Assembly: GCF_012939955.1 (NCBI RefSeq)
Contig: NZ_SPMY01000033.1
Location: 1 to 64,000, forward strand
From: Candidatus Accumulibacter phosphatis
GTDB lineage: Bacteria; Pseudomonadota; Gammaproteobacteria; Burkholderiales; Rhodocyclaceae
Length of the DNA: 64,000 bases
Direction of reading: 5' to 3'
A model generated the notes under the pieces. It was not told the DNA's origin, ran no database searches, and was given only the letters and a program-made list of their open reading frames with translations. The position numbers and the translations under genes are program-made. Each line of letters begins with the position of its first letter. The first letter of the stretch is position 1. Shown one piece after another: positions 17,226 through 27,201 of this stretch.

Positions 17226-18460
17226 AACCGATCCGTAAATCCAACAAGCTGGACAGCGTCTGCTACGACATCCGCGGCCCGGTCCTCGAACAGGCCAGGA
17301 AGATGGAGGAAGAAGGCCACCACATCATCAAGCTCAACATCGGCAACCTGGCCGCCTTCGGCTTCGACTCGCCGGAGGAAATCCAGCTCGACATGATCCG
17401 CAACCTGCCCAGCGCGGCCGGTTACTCGGATGCAAAAGGGATTTTCTCGGCGCGCAAGGCGGTGATGCATTACACCCAGCAGAAGCACATCCATGGCGTG
17501 ACCCTGGAGGACATCTATATCGGCAACGGCGTCTCCGAGCTGATCGTGATGGCCATGAACGCGCTGCTCAATGCCGGCGACGAAGTGCTCGTGCCGACAC
17601 CGGACTACCCGCTGTGGACCGCCGCGGTGAGCCTGTCCAGCGGCACGCCGCGCCACTATCTCTGCGACGAAGGCAGCGACTGGTTGCCCGATCTGAAGGA
17701 TCTGCGCGCCAAAATCACGCCACGTACCCGCGCGCTGGTGGTGATCAACCCGAACAACCCCACGGGCGCGCTTTATCCTGACCAGGTGCTGCTCGAAATG
17801 GTCGACATCGCCCGTCAGCACAACCTGATCATCTACGCCGACGAGGTGTACGACAAAGTGCTCTACGACGGTGCAACGCATACGGCAATCGCTTCGCTAT
17901 CGACCGATGTCCTCACCGTGACCTTCAACGGCCTGTCGAAGAACTACCGTTCCTGCGGCTATCGCGCCGGCTGGATGGTCGTTTCCGGCGACCTGAGCCA
18001 AGCGCGTGACTATATCGAGGGCCTGGATATGCTGTCGTCGATGCGCCTGTGCTCGAACGTGCCCGGGCAGCATGCCATCCAGACCGCCCTCGGCGGCTAC
18101 CAGAGTATCGACGATCTGGTCGCGCCGGGTGGCCGCATGTGCCGCCAGCGCGACCTGGCGCACGAGCTGATCACTGCCATCCCCGGCGTCAGCTGCGTCA
18201 AGCCAAAAGCGGCGCTGTACATGTTTCCGCGCCTCGACCCGAAGCTCTATCCGATCCGCGACGACCAGAAATTCATCGCCGAACTGTTGCAAAAAGAACG
18301 CGTCCTGCTGGTCCAGGGTAGCGGTTTCAACTGGCCGCATCCCGATCACTTCCGGCTGGTCTTTCTGCCCCACGAAGACGACCTGCGCGACGCGATTGCG
18401 CGCATCGCGCGTTTTCTGGAAGGCTATCGTCAGCGCGCGGCGACTCCCAGCGCGGCCTAG
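17222..18460 (+). CDS. alaA: Aminotransferase AlaA
   Basis: A 412-residue class I aminotransferase with PLP Lys in [17 protein letters not shown], together with [25 protein letters not shown] and [11 protein letters not shown]. These match the AlaA/YfbQ group of glutamate-pyruvate transaminases. It is the second of two distinct transaminases in the same operon, sharing only fold-level similarity with alaC. The start overlaps the alaC stop, indicating translational coupling. hom follows after 113 bases. Confidence 0.92.
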   Translation: MKPIRKSNKLDSVCYDIRGPVLEQARKMEEEGHHIIKLNIGNLAAFGFDSPEEIQLDMIRNLPSAAGYSDAKGIFSARKAVMHYTQQKHIHGVTLEDIYIGNGVSELIVMAMNALLNAGDEVLVPTPDYPLWTAAVSLSSGTPRHYLCDEGSDWLPDLKDLRAKITPRTRALVVINPNNPTGALYPDQVLLEMVDIARQHNLIIYADEVYDKVLYDGATHTAIASLSTDVLTVTFNGLSKNYRSCGYRAGWMVVSGDLSQARDYIEGLDMLSSMRLCSNVPGQHAIQTALGGYQSIDDLVAPGGRMCRQRDLAHELITAIPGVSCVKPKAALYMFPRLDPKLYPIRDDQKFIAELLQKERVLLVQGSGFNWPHPDHFRLVFLPHEDDLRDAIARIARFLEGYRQRAATPSAA

Positions 18461-18573
18461 GTCGCGGCTTTCCCGGACCCGCGGGCGCATTTTCCAACGC
18501 TTTCCTGGACGCATTTCGCCCGCATTTCTCCAATTTCCACCCTGTTCCCTCAACCTCACCTCCTGGCTGCTCT

Positions 18574-19884
18574 ATGAAACCTATCAATGTTGGACTTCTC
18601 GGCATCGGCACCGTCGGTGGCGGTACCTACGCGGTACTCAAACGCAACGCAGAGGAGATCACGCGCCGCGCCGGCCGTCCCATTCAGGTCAGCGTCGTTG
18701 CCGACCGCAATGTCGAACGTACGCGCCGCTTGACCGACGGCAGCTGCCGGGTCACCGACGACCCCTTTGCGGTAGTCTGCGACCCCGACGTCGACATCAT
18801 CGTCGAACTGATCGGCGGCGATAGCGTCGCCAAGGAGCTGGTCCTGCAGGCCATCGCCAACGGCAAGCACGTGGTGACCGCCAACAAGGCGCTGCTCGCC
18901 AAACACGGCAACGAGATTTTTGCCGCTGCCCAGAACCAGGGTGTAATGGTCGCTTTCGAAGCCGCCGTCGCCGGCGGCATCCCGATCATCAAGGCGCTGC
19001 GCGAAGGACTCACCGCCAACCGCATCGAATGGATCGCCGGCATCATCAACGGCACCACCAACTTCATTCTCACGGAGATGCGCGACAAGGGGCTGTCCTT
19101 CGAGGTGGTGCTCAAGGAAGCGCAGCGTCTCGGCTACGCCGAGGCCGATCCGACCTTCGACGTCGAAGGCGTCGACGCGGCGCACAAGCTGAGCATCATG
19201 TCGGCGATTGCGTTTGGCAATTCGATGAGCTTCGAGAAGGCGCACATCGAAGGCATCAGCGAGCTCGACGCGGCCGACATCAAGTACGCCGAACAGCTCG
19301 GCTACCGCATCAAGCTGCTGGGCATCACCAAGCGCACCAGCGAAGGTGTCGAGCTACGCGTGCATCCGACGCTGATCCCGACCCGACGCTTGATCGCCAA
19401 TGTCGAAGGGGCGATGAACGCCGTCCTGGTCAAGGGCGACGCCGTCGGCCCGACGCTCTACTACGGCAAGGGCGCTGGCGCCGAGCCGACAGCGTCGGCG
19501 GTGATTGCCGACCTGGTCGATGTCACGCGCATGCACACCGCCGACCCGGAGCACCGCGTGCCACATCTCGCTTTCCAGCCCGACGCGATGGTCGACCTGC
19601 CGATTCTGCCAATGGCCGACGTCATCACCAGCTATTACCTGCGTCTGCGGGTTGATGATCGGGCGGGTGTGCTCGCCGACGTGACGCGCATTCTTGCCGA
19701 TCAGGAAATCTCGATTGACGCCATGATCCAGCGCGAGCCTGCCGAGGGTGAAGTCCAGACCGAGATCATCATGCTCACCCATCAGACGCGCGAAAGAAAC
19801 ATCGACGCGGCGATTGCCCGCATCGCTTCGCTCGCCGCCGTCAAGGGGGCGATCGTCCGCCTGCGCCTGGAAGAGTTGCTGTAA
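18574..19884 (+). CDS. hom: Homoserine dehydrogenase
   Basis: A 436-residue NAD(P)-dependent enzyme that reduces aspartate semialdehyde to homoserine, the branch to threonine and methionine. The nucleotide-binding motif is GLLGIGTVGGGTY at the N-terminus; NKALLAKHG, AAVAGGIPIIK, GIINGTTNFIL and the catalytic-site block GYAEADPTFDVEG.DAAHKL are all present. Residues about 350-436 form an ACT regulatory domain (YYLRLRVDDRAGVLADVT), so feedback by threonine is expected. In relatives thrC normally follows hom directly, but here a convergent yihY-type gene follows and thrC is 15 kb away at 35145, between repeat copies. The hom stop overlaps the end of that converging gene by 44 bases. Confidence 0.96.
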   Translation: MKPINVGLLGIGTVGGGTYAVLKRNAEEITRRAGRPIQVSVVADRNVERTRRLTDGSCRVTDDPFAVVCDPDVDIIVELIGGDSVAKELVLQAIANGKHVVTANKALLAKHGNEIFAAAQNQGVMVAFEAAVAGGIPIIKALREGLTANRIEWIAGIINGTTNFILTEMRDKGLSFEVVLKEAQRLGYAEADPTFDVEGVDAAHKLSIMSAIAFGNSMSFEKAHIEGISELDAADIKYAEQLGYRIKLLGITKRTSEGVELRVHPTLIPTRRLIANVEGAMNAVLVKGDAVGPTLYYGKGAGAEPTASAVIADLVDVTRMHTADPEHRVPHLAFQPDAMVDLPILPMADVITSYYLRLRVDDRAGVLADVTRILADQEISIDAMIQREPAEGEVQTEIIMLTHQTRERNIDAAIARIASLAAVKGAIVRLRLEELL

Positions 19885-21326
19885 GGCCAGGGCCGGCGCC
19901 GCATTCGGCGGCGTCAGCCCCCTCCGGCAAGGCTTCCTCGACGATCGTCTGGTCGATCGCCTGCTCAGGGGCAGCGGGCGGCATGACCGCCGTCCCCTGC
20001 GCGGCCAGCTCGCGCAGGCTGATGCCGCCGACCGTCGCCTCGAGCGCCTGCCGCATGTGCTCGAACACCTGATCGACGGCCGGCAATGCCGGCAAACCCG
20101 CGGGGGTAAAAAAAACGTTCCTCACCGGCGCTGCGCACCGTCTCCAGAACCTGCACCACGCTGATCAGGGCCGGGTCACGTCCGGGCAGGTAGAGCGGCG
20201 GATCGTCGCCGCTTTGCAGTAGCAGTTTCTCGCTCTCCAGGGCATCGAGCACGGTCTGCAGAAGATACCGCGGCATCCTCAGCAAGCGAATGAATTCGTT
20301 CAGCGAGGGCATGGCCTCGCCGGCAACGAAACGGCCCGCGACCAGGGTCATGGTCGCCAACGCCAGGCGCTCGCGCATGCGGTTGCTCAGTCGCGGTTCG
20401 CCGGCACCGGCGTAGAGGTACTCAGGATGCTGTGCGTAAAAAGCGACACTGGCACCGAAAAGCAGGATCAGCCAGCTCAAATAGAGCCAGATCATGAACA
20501 GAATCAGAATCGCCAGGCTCGAATAGATCGCCGCGTACTGGTGCGAGCCGGCCACGAAAGTCGCGAATCCCCACCCGGCCGTCTGCCAGGCAGCACCACC
20601 GGCAATGCCGCCGATCAGCGCCGGGAGCAGACGGACACGAGCGTTCGGGATGAACATGTAAATGAAAGTGAAAGCCGCAATGACCAGCAGATAGGGCATC
20701 AGGCGACTGATCGTCTGCACCAGCTGCCCGAACATCTCGATCGCCAGCACGCCGCGCACGGTCTCGACATTCATCACCGTGGCCGTGATGCCCAGCGCCG
20801 CGAAGACCAGTATCGGACCGACCATGAGAACGCTCAGATAGCGGCTGAAACGATCGGCAAGCGGCCTGTGGCGGTGAATGTGCCAAATGTAGTTCAGCGA
20901 TTCCTCGATCTTCTGCATCAGGGAGATTGCGGTGTACAGCAGCAAGGCCAGACCCAGGGCACCGAGTACGCCGACGTTCATGTTCTGGATGAAGGCGATG
21001 ATGTTGGCCGCGATCTCCTCCCCCTCTTTGCCGAGAGGCTCAAGAAACTTCAGCAGCATCGGCTGAATCTGGTTGTGCACGCCGAAGGCCTTGAGCACCG
21101 AAAAACTCAAGGCCAGCAACGGCACGATCGACAACAGTGTCGTATAGACCAGGCTCATGGCGCGCAGGGTCAGCTGCCCATTCACCACATCGCGCACCAG
21201 CAGCAGGAGCGTGCGCAAGACCCGCATGCCGCGCGCCTGCCACAGGGACAGACCCTCTCCGCCGTGGCGACCCCAGATATTGTCTTCCAGACGGCTCAGC
21301 AAACCGGCATCGATGACTGGCTTCAC
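19841..21326 (-). pseudogene. YihY/BrkB family membrane protein, frameshifted at an A8/T8 run
   Basis: With one base removed this is a 494-residue member of the YihY/UPF0761 family (formerly called tRNA-processing RNase BN). Six membrane segments are seen in the first 300 residues, with motifs YTTLLSIVPLLAL, SLNYIW and PNARVRLLPALIGG. The second part is a cytosolic winged-helix-like region. In the eight-base run at 20108-20115 the frame reads GEERFFYPRG; dropping one base gives GEERFFTPAG.PALPAVDQVFEHMRQALEATVGGISLREL, a natural family C-terminus. The frame as given would instead continue as Arg/Ala-rich nonsense. The start overlaps the stop of the DUF748 gene by four bases. Probably functional if the extra base is a sequencing error. 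Confidence 0.85.
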
Positions 21327-24300
21327 TTGGCAACCTCGAGTTCGAGCTGCAGGGTGACCACCTTGTTATTTGCCGCACTCGCCGGGCGTGCCTTGCCGAG
21401 CTGCACACGCTTGGCGGCCACGCCGTCGGCGCCGCTGACCTCGGCGACGATCGCTTCAGCGCGCCGAGTAGCCAGCTGTGCCAGCTCCTTATCGGAGACC
21501 GGCTGCTCCTTGATCATGCGCTCGAGAAGGCTCTGGTAGAAAGCTGGCGGCGCCCCCGCTGGCGACTTGCCAGCCGGCGCTGCGGCCACTGCGCGCTGCT
21601 TCACCAGCGCCAGCACTTCGGGGGCGTAGCGCTCGCTGAACACGGCCTCGATCGCCACCTGCGCGCGCGGGTTGGCCGCGTCGACCGGACCCGGATCGTC
21701 ACCGGGTGTCAATTCCAGCCCCATGCGCCCAACGATGTCCGTACGCACGGCGAGCGATTTGAGCGCCGGCGTGTCGACTTCGGCCGACTGCGCAGGTGGC
21801 ACCACCAGGGTCAGCGTCTTGCGCTCCTTCATTGCACCGGCGACCGCTGCCAGTTTCTCGCGCTCGGGCGGTGCCAGCGCGGCGCGGCCGGGTTCGAAGT
21901 CGATGCTGTCGAGCTTGGCGTCGCTACCGGCACCGAAGAGCGCCCCGAGCGCCCGGAAGGGCGCGGTAATGATGCCGGCGATCAGGTTGCCGAAGGCCTT
22001 GCCGATCACCGCCCCATAGGAAAATTCAGGATCACCGAGATCGCCGCTGACCGGCAGGCCGATGTCGATGACCCCCTTTGAGTCACTCAGGATGGCGATC
22101 GCCAGATCGAGCGGCAGGTCCGCCGCGCCTGGGGAATCGACCTGCTCGCCAAGTTTCACCTGCTTGAGAACGATCTTGTTCTCGCCACGCAGCTTGCTGT
22201 CCTTGATCTTGTACTGCAGATCGAGCGCCAGTTGCCCGCCGGTGATCCTGCGGCCAGCGAATTTGACCACGTACGGCGACAGCGAGCTCATCGTCAGGTT
22301 GCGGAAAGTCATCTCGATATCGGTCAGTTTTTCCGGGCGAAAAACGCTGATCTCACCGCGAATCTTCGCCGACCCGTACTTGTCGACGTTGGCGTCGAGT
22401 TGCACTTTGGCGCTGCGGGTCGGATCCGTCCCCAGACCGGTGATCACCCCTTTCAGGTCATGCATGCGCGTACCGAACTGCGGTCGCAGACTGAGGTCGG
22501 CAAACTCGAGCACGCCCTTGGAAATGCGCATGCGGGCGATGCTGACCGGGAAGGGATCATTTACCGGCGCGCCGTCGTCGGCCGTTGCCGCCGCGGTGGC
22601 GGCTCGTGCAGCATCTTCCCCGCCGGCCGGCTTGTCGGCAGCAGCCGCCGACTCGTCGCCCTTGGGCTTTTTCTTCAGAACGTCGGTCAGGTTCACCGAC
22701 TGATCCTCGGCAATGATCAAGCGCCCGTCCGGCGCCACCAGCCGCAGTTCGCCGATGTCCAGGCGGTTCGGCTCGACACTCAGCAGCAGGTCGTCAGTCG
22801 CCAGGGTCTCCCAGATGACGAAGGGCCGCTTCGGCTCGATCTCGTCGATCTGCACCTTATCGACCGCAAAGCTGCCCTTGTAGGCCAGTTTGGCATCGGC
22901 AGCGGGATCGCCGTAGCGCAAACGCCCGGCAGTCGACAGCGTGCCCGACGCCAGAGTCAGTTCGGCGACCTCCGACAGGTAGGGCTGCACCGGCGCCAGG
23001 GCGATGGCCGCCAGCTTGAGCTGCAGATCCGTGGCACCGTTATCGGTGCGAACGCTGCCCTTGGCTTCGATTTCGCCGCCACTGGCCACCCTGGCCTTGA
23101 GCTCTACCTGCATCGGCGTGCTGACCCCGGTGGCGAAACCGGCGATGCGCGCGCGGATCGCCTGCAGCCCCACCGCCAGCGGCGGCCCGCCGCTGCGATC
23201 TTCGAAGCCGAGCGCAAAATTGTCGACCTCGACCGACTTGACGGCCACCCGCCAGGCAACTTCCGCCGCTGCGGCGTCACCCTCGGTCGCGGCGGCTGCC
23301 TCAACTGCCGCCTCGGCGGCGCCGCGAGTCACGATCAGCCCGTTGAATTTGCCTTCTGCGTCGAGCCAGGTCTGCGCCTTGCCATCGGCAACGACGACCT
23401 GGTCGACGCTGAGTACCCGATCCTTCAGGCGCAGCACGCCGCCAGTGAGGTTGGTGCGCGCAAAGCGGACCATTTCGGTCGCAGGATCGGCAGGGCTGTG
23501 AAAAACGGCGTCCGACAGCGCCACGCTGAGGCCATCGCCGCTGACGTCGAGCGGACCGTCGGGCAGGGCGACCAGCAGCGACTTGGCGCCAAGGCTGGCC
23601 GCCGCAATCCGCGCAACTTCGGACGACGAGCCCTGGGCAACGGCAGCGAGGGCCTTCAATTTCAGCGCCACATCGGCAAAGCTCAGCTTCAGGCCAGCGG
23701 CAGCGGGCGAGGCAGACGACCCAGCCAGGGTGGCGGCAATGGCGCGCACATCGAGGGCGGCGTCCTGCCATTTGATGCGATCTGCGCCCTGATGCGCAGC
23801 AAGGCCAGCCATCGAAACCTGCGCAGCCGCCGCGTCGATGCGCAGAGCGGCGTCGCTCTGTGCCAGCGACAGTTTCTCGCTGGCGATCGCCAGCTTGCCC
23901 AGAGCGACGCCGTCGGCCCCGCTCTTCGCCTTCAGCCCGTCAAAGCTCGTTTCTGCCTTGTCGATGGTGAGCTCGAGCCCGGTGTCGCTTTGCGCCAGCG
24001 CCAGCGTCTCGCTGGCGATCGCCAGCTTGCCCAGATCGACGCTGTCGGCCCCGCTCTTCGCCTTCAGCCCGTCAAAGCTCGTTTGTGGCTTGTCGATCGT
24101 GAGGTCGAAACGAGCATCGGCGATGAGCATGGCGATCTTCCCCGCCGCGACCGAGCCATCCGGAAACGCCAGCGAATTCGCACCGCTCTTGAGTCGCGTA
24201 CCGCTCAGCGCCAGCTTCGGCTGCGCCAGCTCGACGCGCGTTCCCGCCGCCGCCAATTCGATCGACGGCGAAGTCGCGAAAGCAAGCGCGGCAACGTCGA

Positions 24301-25522
24301 CGGCCAGTGCCTGCGCCGCGTCCGCATAGGCGAACTCGACCGCGGAGATTTCGGCGCTCTCGATGATCACGCGCCACGCGCCTGGCGCGGGCGCGTCGGC
24401 AACGGCAGCGACCACTGCCGCCGCCGCGACCTCCGACCCGGGCTCCACCTCTACCGCCGCAGTTGCCGCCGTTTTCTCTTCAGGCGCCTGCGCGGTGGCA
24501 CGCAGCAGTTTTTGCCAGTTGACCTTGCCGTCGTCGTCGAAGGCGACGGCGACGCGCCCTTTTTCCAGGCGGAAAGTCGCCAGCCGTGCTTCGCGTGCAG
24601 CGAGGTCGACCCGTCCCTGTTTCAAGGACAGCGTTTCCAGGGCCAGCAGCGGCGACGCAGCATCGGCAGCGCTGAGCGACAGGCCCGCGATGTCGAAATC
24701 GAGATCCTGCACGATACCGCCGAGCGTCCCACCCGCGTCGACCGCGAGGTCGAAGCTGGCGCCGAGATCGACTTTCCCGGTCGGCGAATTGATGGACAGC
24801 AGACGCGGCAGGCTCCTGACCACGGTCGCCAGCTGCAAACCACTCAGAGTCAGCCGCCCCTTCGTGGCGATCGGGTCGAGCGCCAGTTCACCACTGCTGT
24901 CGAGCGTCTCGTCGCCAGCCGTCCGCACCGACAGCCGGTAGCTGGCGGCCAATTCGGGCAAACTGGAAAGATTGTCGATCTCGATCGCGAGCGGCTCGAG
25001 GTGTGCAACAAGCGGCTCTTCGAGCAGCTGGTCGGAGAAATCGAAGCGGCCGTCGCTCAGCGCAACGCGCTGCACGATGAAGCGCGGCAAGCCGGCATCT
25101 ACTTCCTGATCGGGCTCGCTTTCCGGCAAGCGTTCGAGCAAAGACGCGAAGTTGTGCCGGCCGTCCTTGTCGAGGGCAAAGTACAGAACCGGGGCCTCGA
25201 GACGCGCTTCGGCGAAAGTCCAGGCGCGATCGATGAGGCTGCGCAACTCGAAATCGACCAGCAGGTATTTGAAGCCCAACAGCGGCTGCCCGTCGGGGTC
25301 GGACAAGGCGAGGTCATCGACCTCGAACCTGAACAGCAGCGGATTGAAGCGTACGTCGCCGACGCTGATCGAGTGGCCGAGTTGCGCGGACACCTGTTTC
25401 TCGACCTGCCACTTGACGATTGCCGGCAAGGCGAAGAAGCCGCCGAGCACGTAAAGTGCGAGCAGCAACCCGGTGATGATCACCAATTTTCTGGAAAAGA
25501 ACATTCGCAAGCTGTTGAGCAT
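21323..25522 (-). CDS. Large AsmA-like DUF748 protein
   Basis: A 1399-residue envelope protein. The start at 25522 (MLNSLRMFF) places one membrane anchor (residues about 12-32) right at the N-terminus; the longer open frame upstream lacks family features. Typical DUF748/AsmA-like segments are NPLLFRFEVDDLALSD, a long beta-rich middle, and the C-terminal VKFAGRRITGGQLALDLQYKIKDS.LRGENKIVLKQ. AsmA-like proteins form hydrophobic grooves that carry phospholipids between membranes, which is the likely role by family analogy. The middle carries a 44-residue tandem duplication. A Lys-poor, Ala-rich stretch near residue 380 (AAVAAVADAPAPG) is probably a linker. The YihY-type gene follows with a four-base overlap. 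Confidence 0.87.
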   Translation of the reverse strand: MLNSLRMFFSRKLVIITGLLLALYVLGGFFALPAIVKWQVEKQVSAQLGHSISVGDVRFNPLLFRFEVDDLALSDPDGQPLLGFKYLLVDFELRSLIDRAWTFAEARLEAPVLYFALDKDGRHNFASLLERLPESEPDQEVDAGLPRFIVQRVALSDGRFDFSDQLLEEPLVAHLEPLAIEIDNLSSLPELAASYRLSVRTAGDETLDSSGELALDPIATKGRLTLSGLQLATVVRSLPRLLSINSPTGKVDLGASFDLAVDAGGTLGGIVQDLDFDIAGLSLSAADAASPLLALETLSLKQGRVDLAAREARLATFRLEKGRVAVAFDDDGKVNWQKLLRATAQAPEEKTAATAAVEVEPGSEVAAAAVVAAVADAPAPGAWRVIIESAEISAVEFAYADAAQALAVDVAALAFATSPSIELAAAGTRVELAQPKLALSGTRLKSGANSLAFPDGSVAAGKIAMLIADARFDLTIDKPQTSFDGLKAKSGADSVDLGKLAIASETLALAQSDTGLELTIDKAETSFDGLKAKSGADGVALGKLAIASEKLSLAQSDAALRIDAAAAQVSMAGLAAHQGADRIKWQDAALDVRAIAATLAGSSASPAAAGLKLSFADVALKLKALAAVAQGSSSEVARIAAASLGAKSLLVALPDGPLDVSGDGLSVALSDAVFHSPADPATEMVRFARTNLTGGVLRLKDRVLSVDQVVVADGKAQTWLDAEGKFNGLIVTRGAAEAAVEAAAATEGDAAAAEVAWRVAVKSVEVDNFALGFEDRSGGPPLAVGLQAIRARIAGFATGVSTPMQVELKARVASGGEIEAKGSVRTDNGATDLQLKLAAIALAPVQPYLSEVAELTLASGTLSTAGRLRYGDPAADAKLAYKGSFAVDKVQIDEIEPKRPFVIWETLATDDLLLSVEPNRLDIGELRLVAPDGRLIIAEDQSVNLTDVLKKKPKGDESAAAADKPAGGEDAARAATAAATADDGAPVNDPFPVSIARMRISKGVLEFADLSLRPQFGTRMHDLKGVITGLGTDPTRSAKVQLDANVDKYGSAKIRGEISVFRPEKLTDIEMTFRNLTMSSLSPYVVKFAGRRITGGQLALDLQYKIKDSKLRGENKIVLKQVKLGEQVDSPGAADLPLDLAIAILSDSKGVIDIGLPVSGDLGDPEFSYGAVIGKAFGNLIAGIITAPFRALGALFGAGSDAKLDSIDFEPGRAALAPPEREKLAAVAGAMKERKTLTLVVPPAQSAEVDTPALKSLAVRTDIVGRMGLELTPGDDPGPVDAANPRAQVAIEAVFSERYAPEVLALVKQRAVAAAPAGKSPAGAPPAFYQSLLERMIKEQPVSDKELAQLATRRAEAIVAEVSGADGVAAKRVQLGKARPASAANNKVVTLQLELEVAK
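23838..24112. repeat. 132-base tandem duplication inside the DUF748 gene
   Basis: Two adjacent units with a period of 132 bases (44 codons). The shared core TGGCGATCGCCAGCTTGCCC occurs at 23881 and again at 24013. The encoded unit contains TSFDGLKAKSGAD and LGKLAIASE in both copies. The copies differ at several bases, so the duplication is not an assembly artefact of identical reads, although copy number could be wrong. Confidence 0.8.
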
Positions 25523-26013
25523 GATTGGCGCTTCCACGGCCCGGACGACGGCTAGGCCTCTGTACCTCTGTATACGTGCCAGCGACACGGGTTGACGGTT
25601 GCCCATCGGCAAGCGGTTCCGACAGCGCAAGGGCAATGCTGGTTCCAGCGGCTGAGCCACACGCCTCAACACTGCAGGCATGGCGAGCCAAGAGATATTC
25701 ATGATAACGCGTTGTAGCCCTGGGGCATAACCGTCGCCGCTCGCGTCGGCGCGGGCGCGCTGCTGTCGCCTTGTTTTTCCGCCACGGCGACGGCCGCCAG
25801 TCCGGCGGCGGTAAGCGCGGCCCAGCGCGCAAGGCTTACAATGCATCATTCGACACAAGCTGGCACAATTTCATCACGACTTGCCACGACTAGCCACCCT
25901 GCGCCTTTACCGCCCCTTGACGAGGCCTTACTTTGCTCACTTCGCACGGCTGCACGCACTTGCCGCTCTGCCATCGAGTTCCACCAACAAGCCCCTTTCG
26001 AAAGCCCCTCAGC
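25523..26013. other. Divergent gap between the DUF748 gene and a CoA-transferase gene
   Basis: About 490 bases. Open frames extend into it from both sides, but they are Arg-rich, lack family features and have no ribosome binding site. I see no RNA gene or repeat. It probably holds two divergent promoters. Confidence 0.4.
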
Positions 26014-27177
26014 ATGCGCCCACCTCCTCTCGACGGACTTCGCGTCCTTGATCTGAGCAGACTTTTGCCAGGACCGCTGGCAACCATGCACCTCGGCGAT
26101 CTCGGCGCCGACGTGATCAAGATCGAGGACACCGGCGCCGGCGACTACGCACGCAGCGCCGGCGCGGTGCACGGCAAGACCAGCTACTTCGAACTCGTCA
26201 ATCGCAACAAGCGCAGCCTCACTCTGGACCTCAAGCAGAGCGCCGGTGTCGAGGCCTTCATGCGCCTTGCCGCCAGCGCGGATGTCATCGTCGAAGGCTT
26301 TCGCCCCGGCGTCGTCGATAAGCTGGGCATTGGCTACCAGGCGGTAGCGGCAATCAACCCGCGCATCGTTTATTGCGCGATTACCGGCTACGGCCAGGAC
26401 GGCCCCTACCGCGACCGCGCCGGCCACGACCTCAATTACCTGGCCTACAGCGGCCTGCTCGACCAGATCGGCGTCGCGGGCAATGCGCCAGCAATTCCCA
26501 ACTTCCAGATCGGAGACCTGCTCGGTGGCTCGCTGAGCGCGCTGATCGGGCTGCTCGCCGGCGTCGTCGACGCCCGTGCCAGCGGTCGTGGCCGCTACGT
26601 CGACGTGTCGATGACCGATGCCGTTTTCGCGCACACCCTCTTCCCGCTACTGGCCGTGCTCGACCGCGGGCGCGCGCAGCCGCGCGGCGAAGACCTGCTT
26701 TCCGGAGGCATGCCCAGCTACGGTGTCTATGCAACCAGCGACGGCCGCCACCTGGCGGTCAGCGCGATGGAGCCGAAGTTCTGGCAGACCCTGTGCGACA
26801 CCCTCGACCGCCCGGAGCTGCGCCCCTGCGCCTTTGCCACCGGCGCCGAGGGGCGGCGCATCCGCGGCGAACTGGAAGCCATCTTCGCCCAGCGCAGTCT
26901 CGCCGAGTGGACCTCGGTTTTCGATGGCGTCGACTGCTGCGTGGCACCAGTCCTGCGGCTCGAGGAGAGTCTCGAAAACGAACAGTTGAAGGCCCGCGAA
27001 ATGATCGTCGAAGTCGCTGGCGTCAAGCAGTTCGCACCGCCGTTCAAGATCAGCGAGCACCCTTTCGAAGCACGCCACGTGCCACCAGCCGCCGGCGAGC
27101 ACAGTGAGGAAATCCTTGGCGAGGCCGGTTTCAGCGCTGCCGAGATCGCCAATCTGCGTGCGCAGAAAGTCATCTGA
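26014..27177 (+). CDS. CaiB/BaiF family (class III) CoA-transferase
   Basis: A 387-residue class III CoA-transferase. The start at 26014 (MRPPPLDGLRVLDLSRLLPGP) is the canonical N-terminus; the longer frame upstream is not. The catalytic Asp is in FQIGDLLGG; NRNKRSLTLDLK and YCAITGYGQDGPY are typical. Residues and length fit the alpha-methylacyl-CoA racemase-like subgroup as well as transferases, so exact chemistry (epimerisation or CoA exchange) is open. An AEC transporter gene follows after 24 bases, suggesting an operon for uptake or export and activation of a carboxylate. Confidence 0.88.
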   Translation: MRPPPLDGLRVLDLSRLLPGPLATMHLGDLGADVIKIEDTGAGDYARSAGAVHGKTSYFELVNRNKRSLTLDLKQSAGVEAFMRLAASADVIVEGFRPGVVDKLGIGYQAVAAINPRIVYCAITGYGQDGPYRDRAGHDLNYLAYSGLLDQIGVAGNAPAIPNFQIGDLLGGSLSALIGLLAGVVDARASGRGRYVDVSMTDAVFAHTLFPLLAVLDRGRAQPRGEDLLSGGMPSYGVYATSDGRHLAVSAMEPKFWQTLCDTLDRPELRPCAFATGAEGRRIRGELEAIFAQRSLAEWTSVFDGVDCCVAPVLRLEESLENEQLKAREMIVEVAGVKQFAPPFKISEHPFEARHVPPAAGEHSEEILGEAGFSAAEIANLRAQKVI

Positions 27178-27201
27178 GCCGCGCTGGCCGGACCCGACCG
27201 C

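Noticed and set aside
25523-25858. N-terminal extension of the DUF748 protein
   Set aside because: The added residues are Arg-rich and precede the natural membrane anchor, and no homology pattern supports them.
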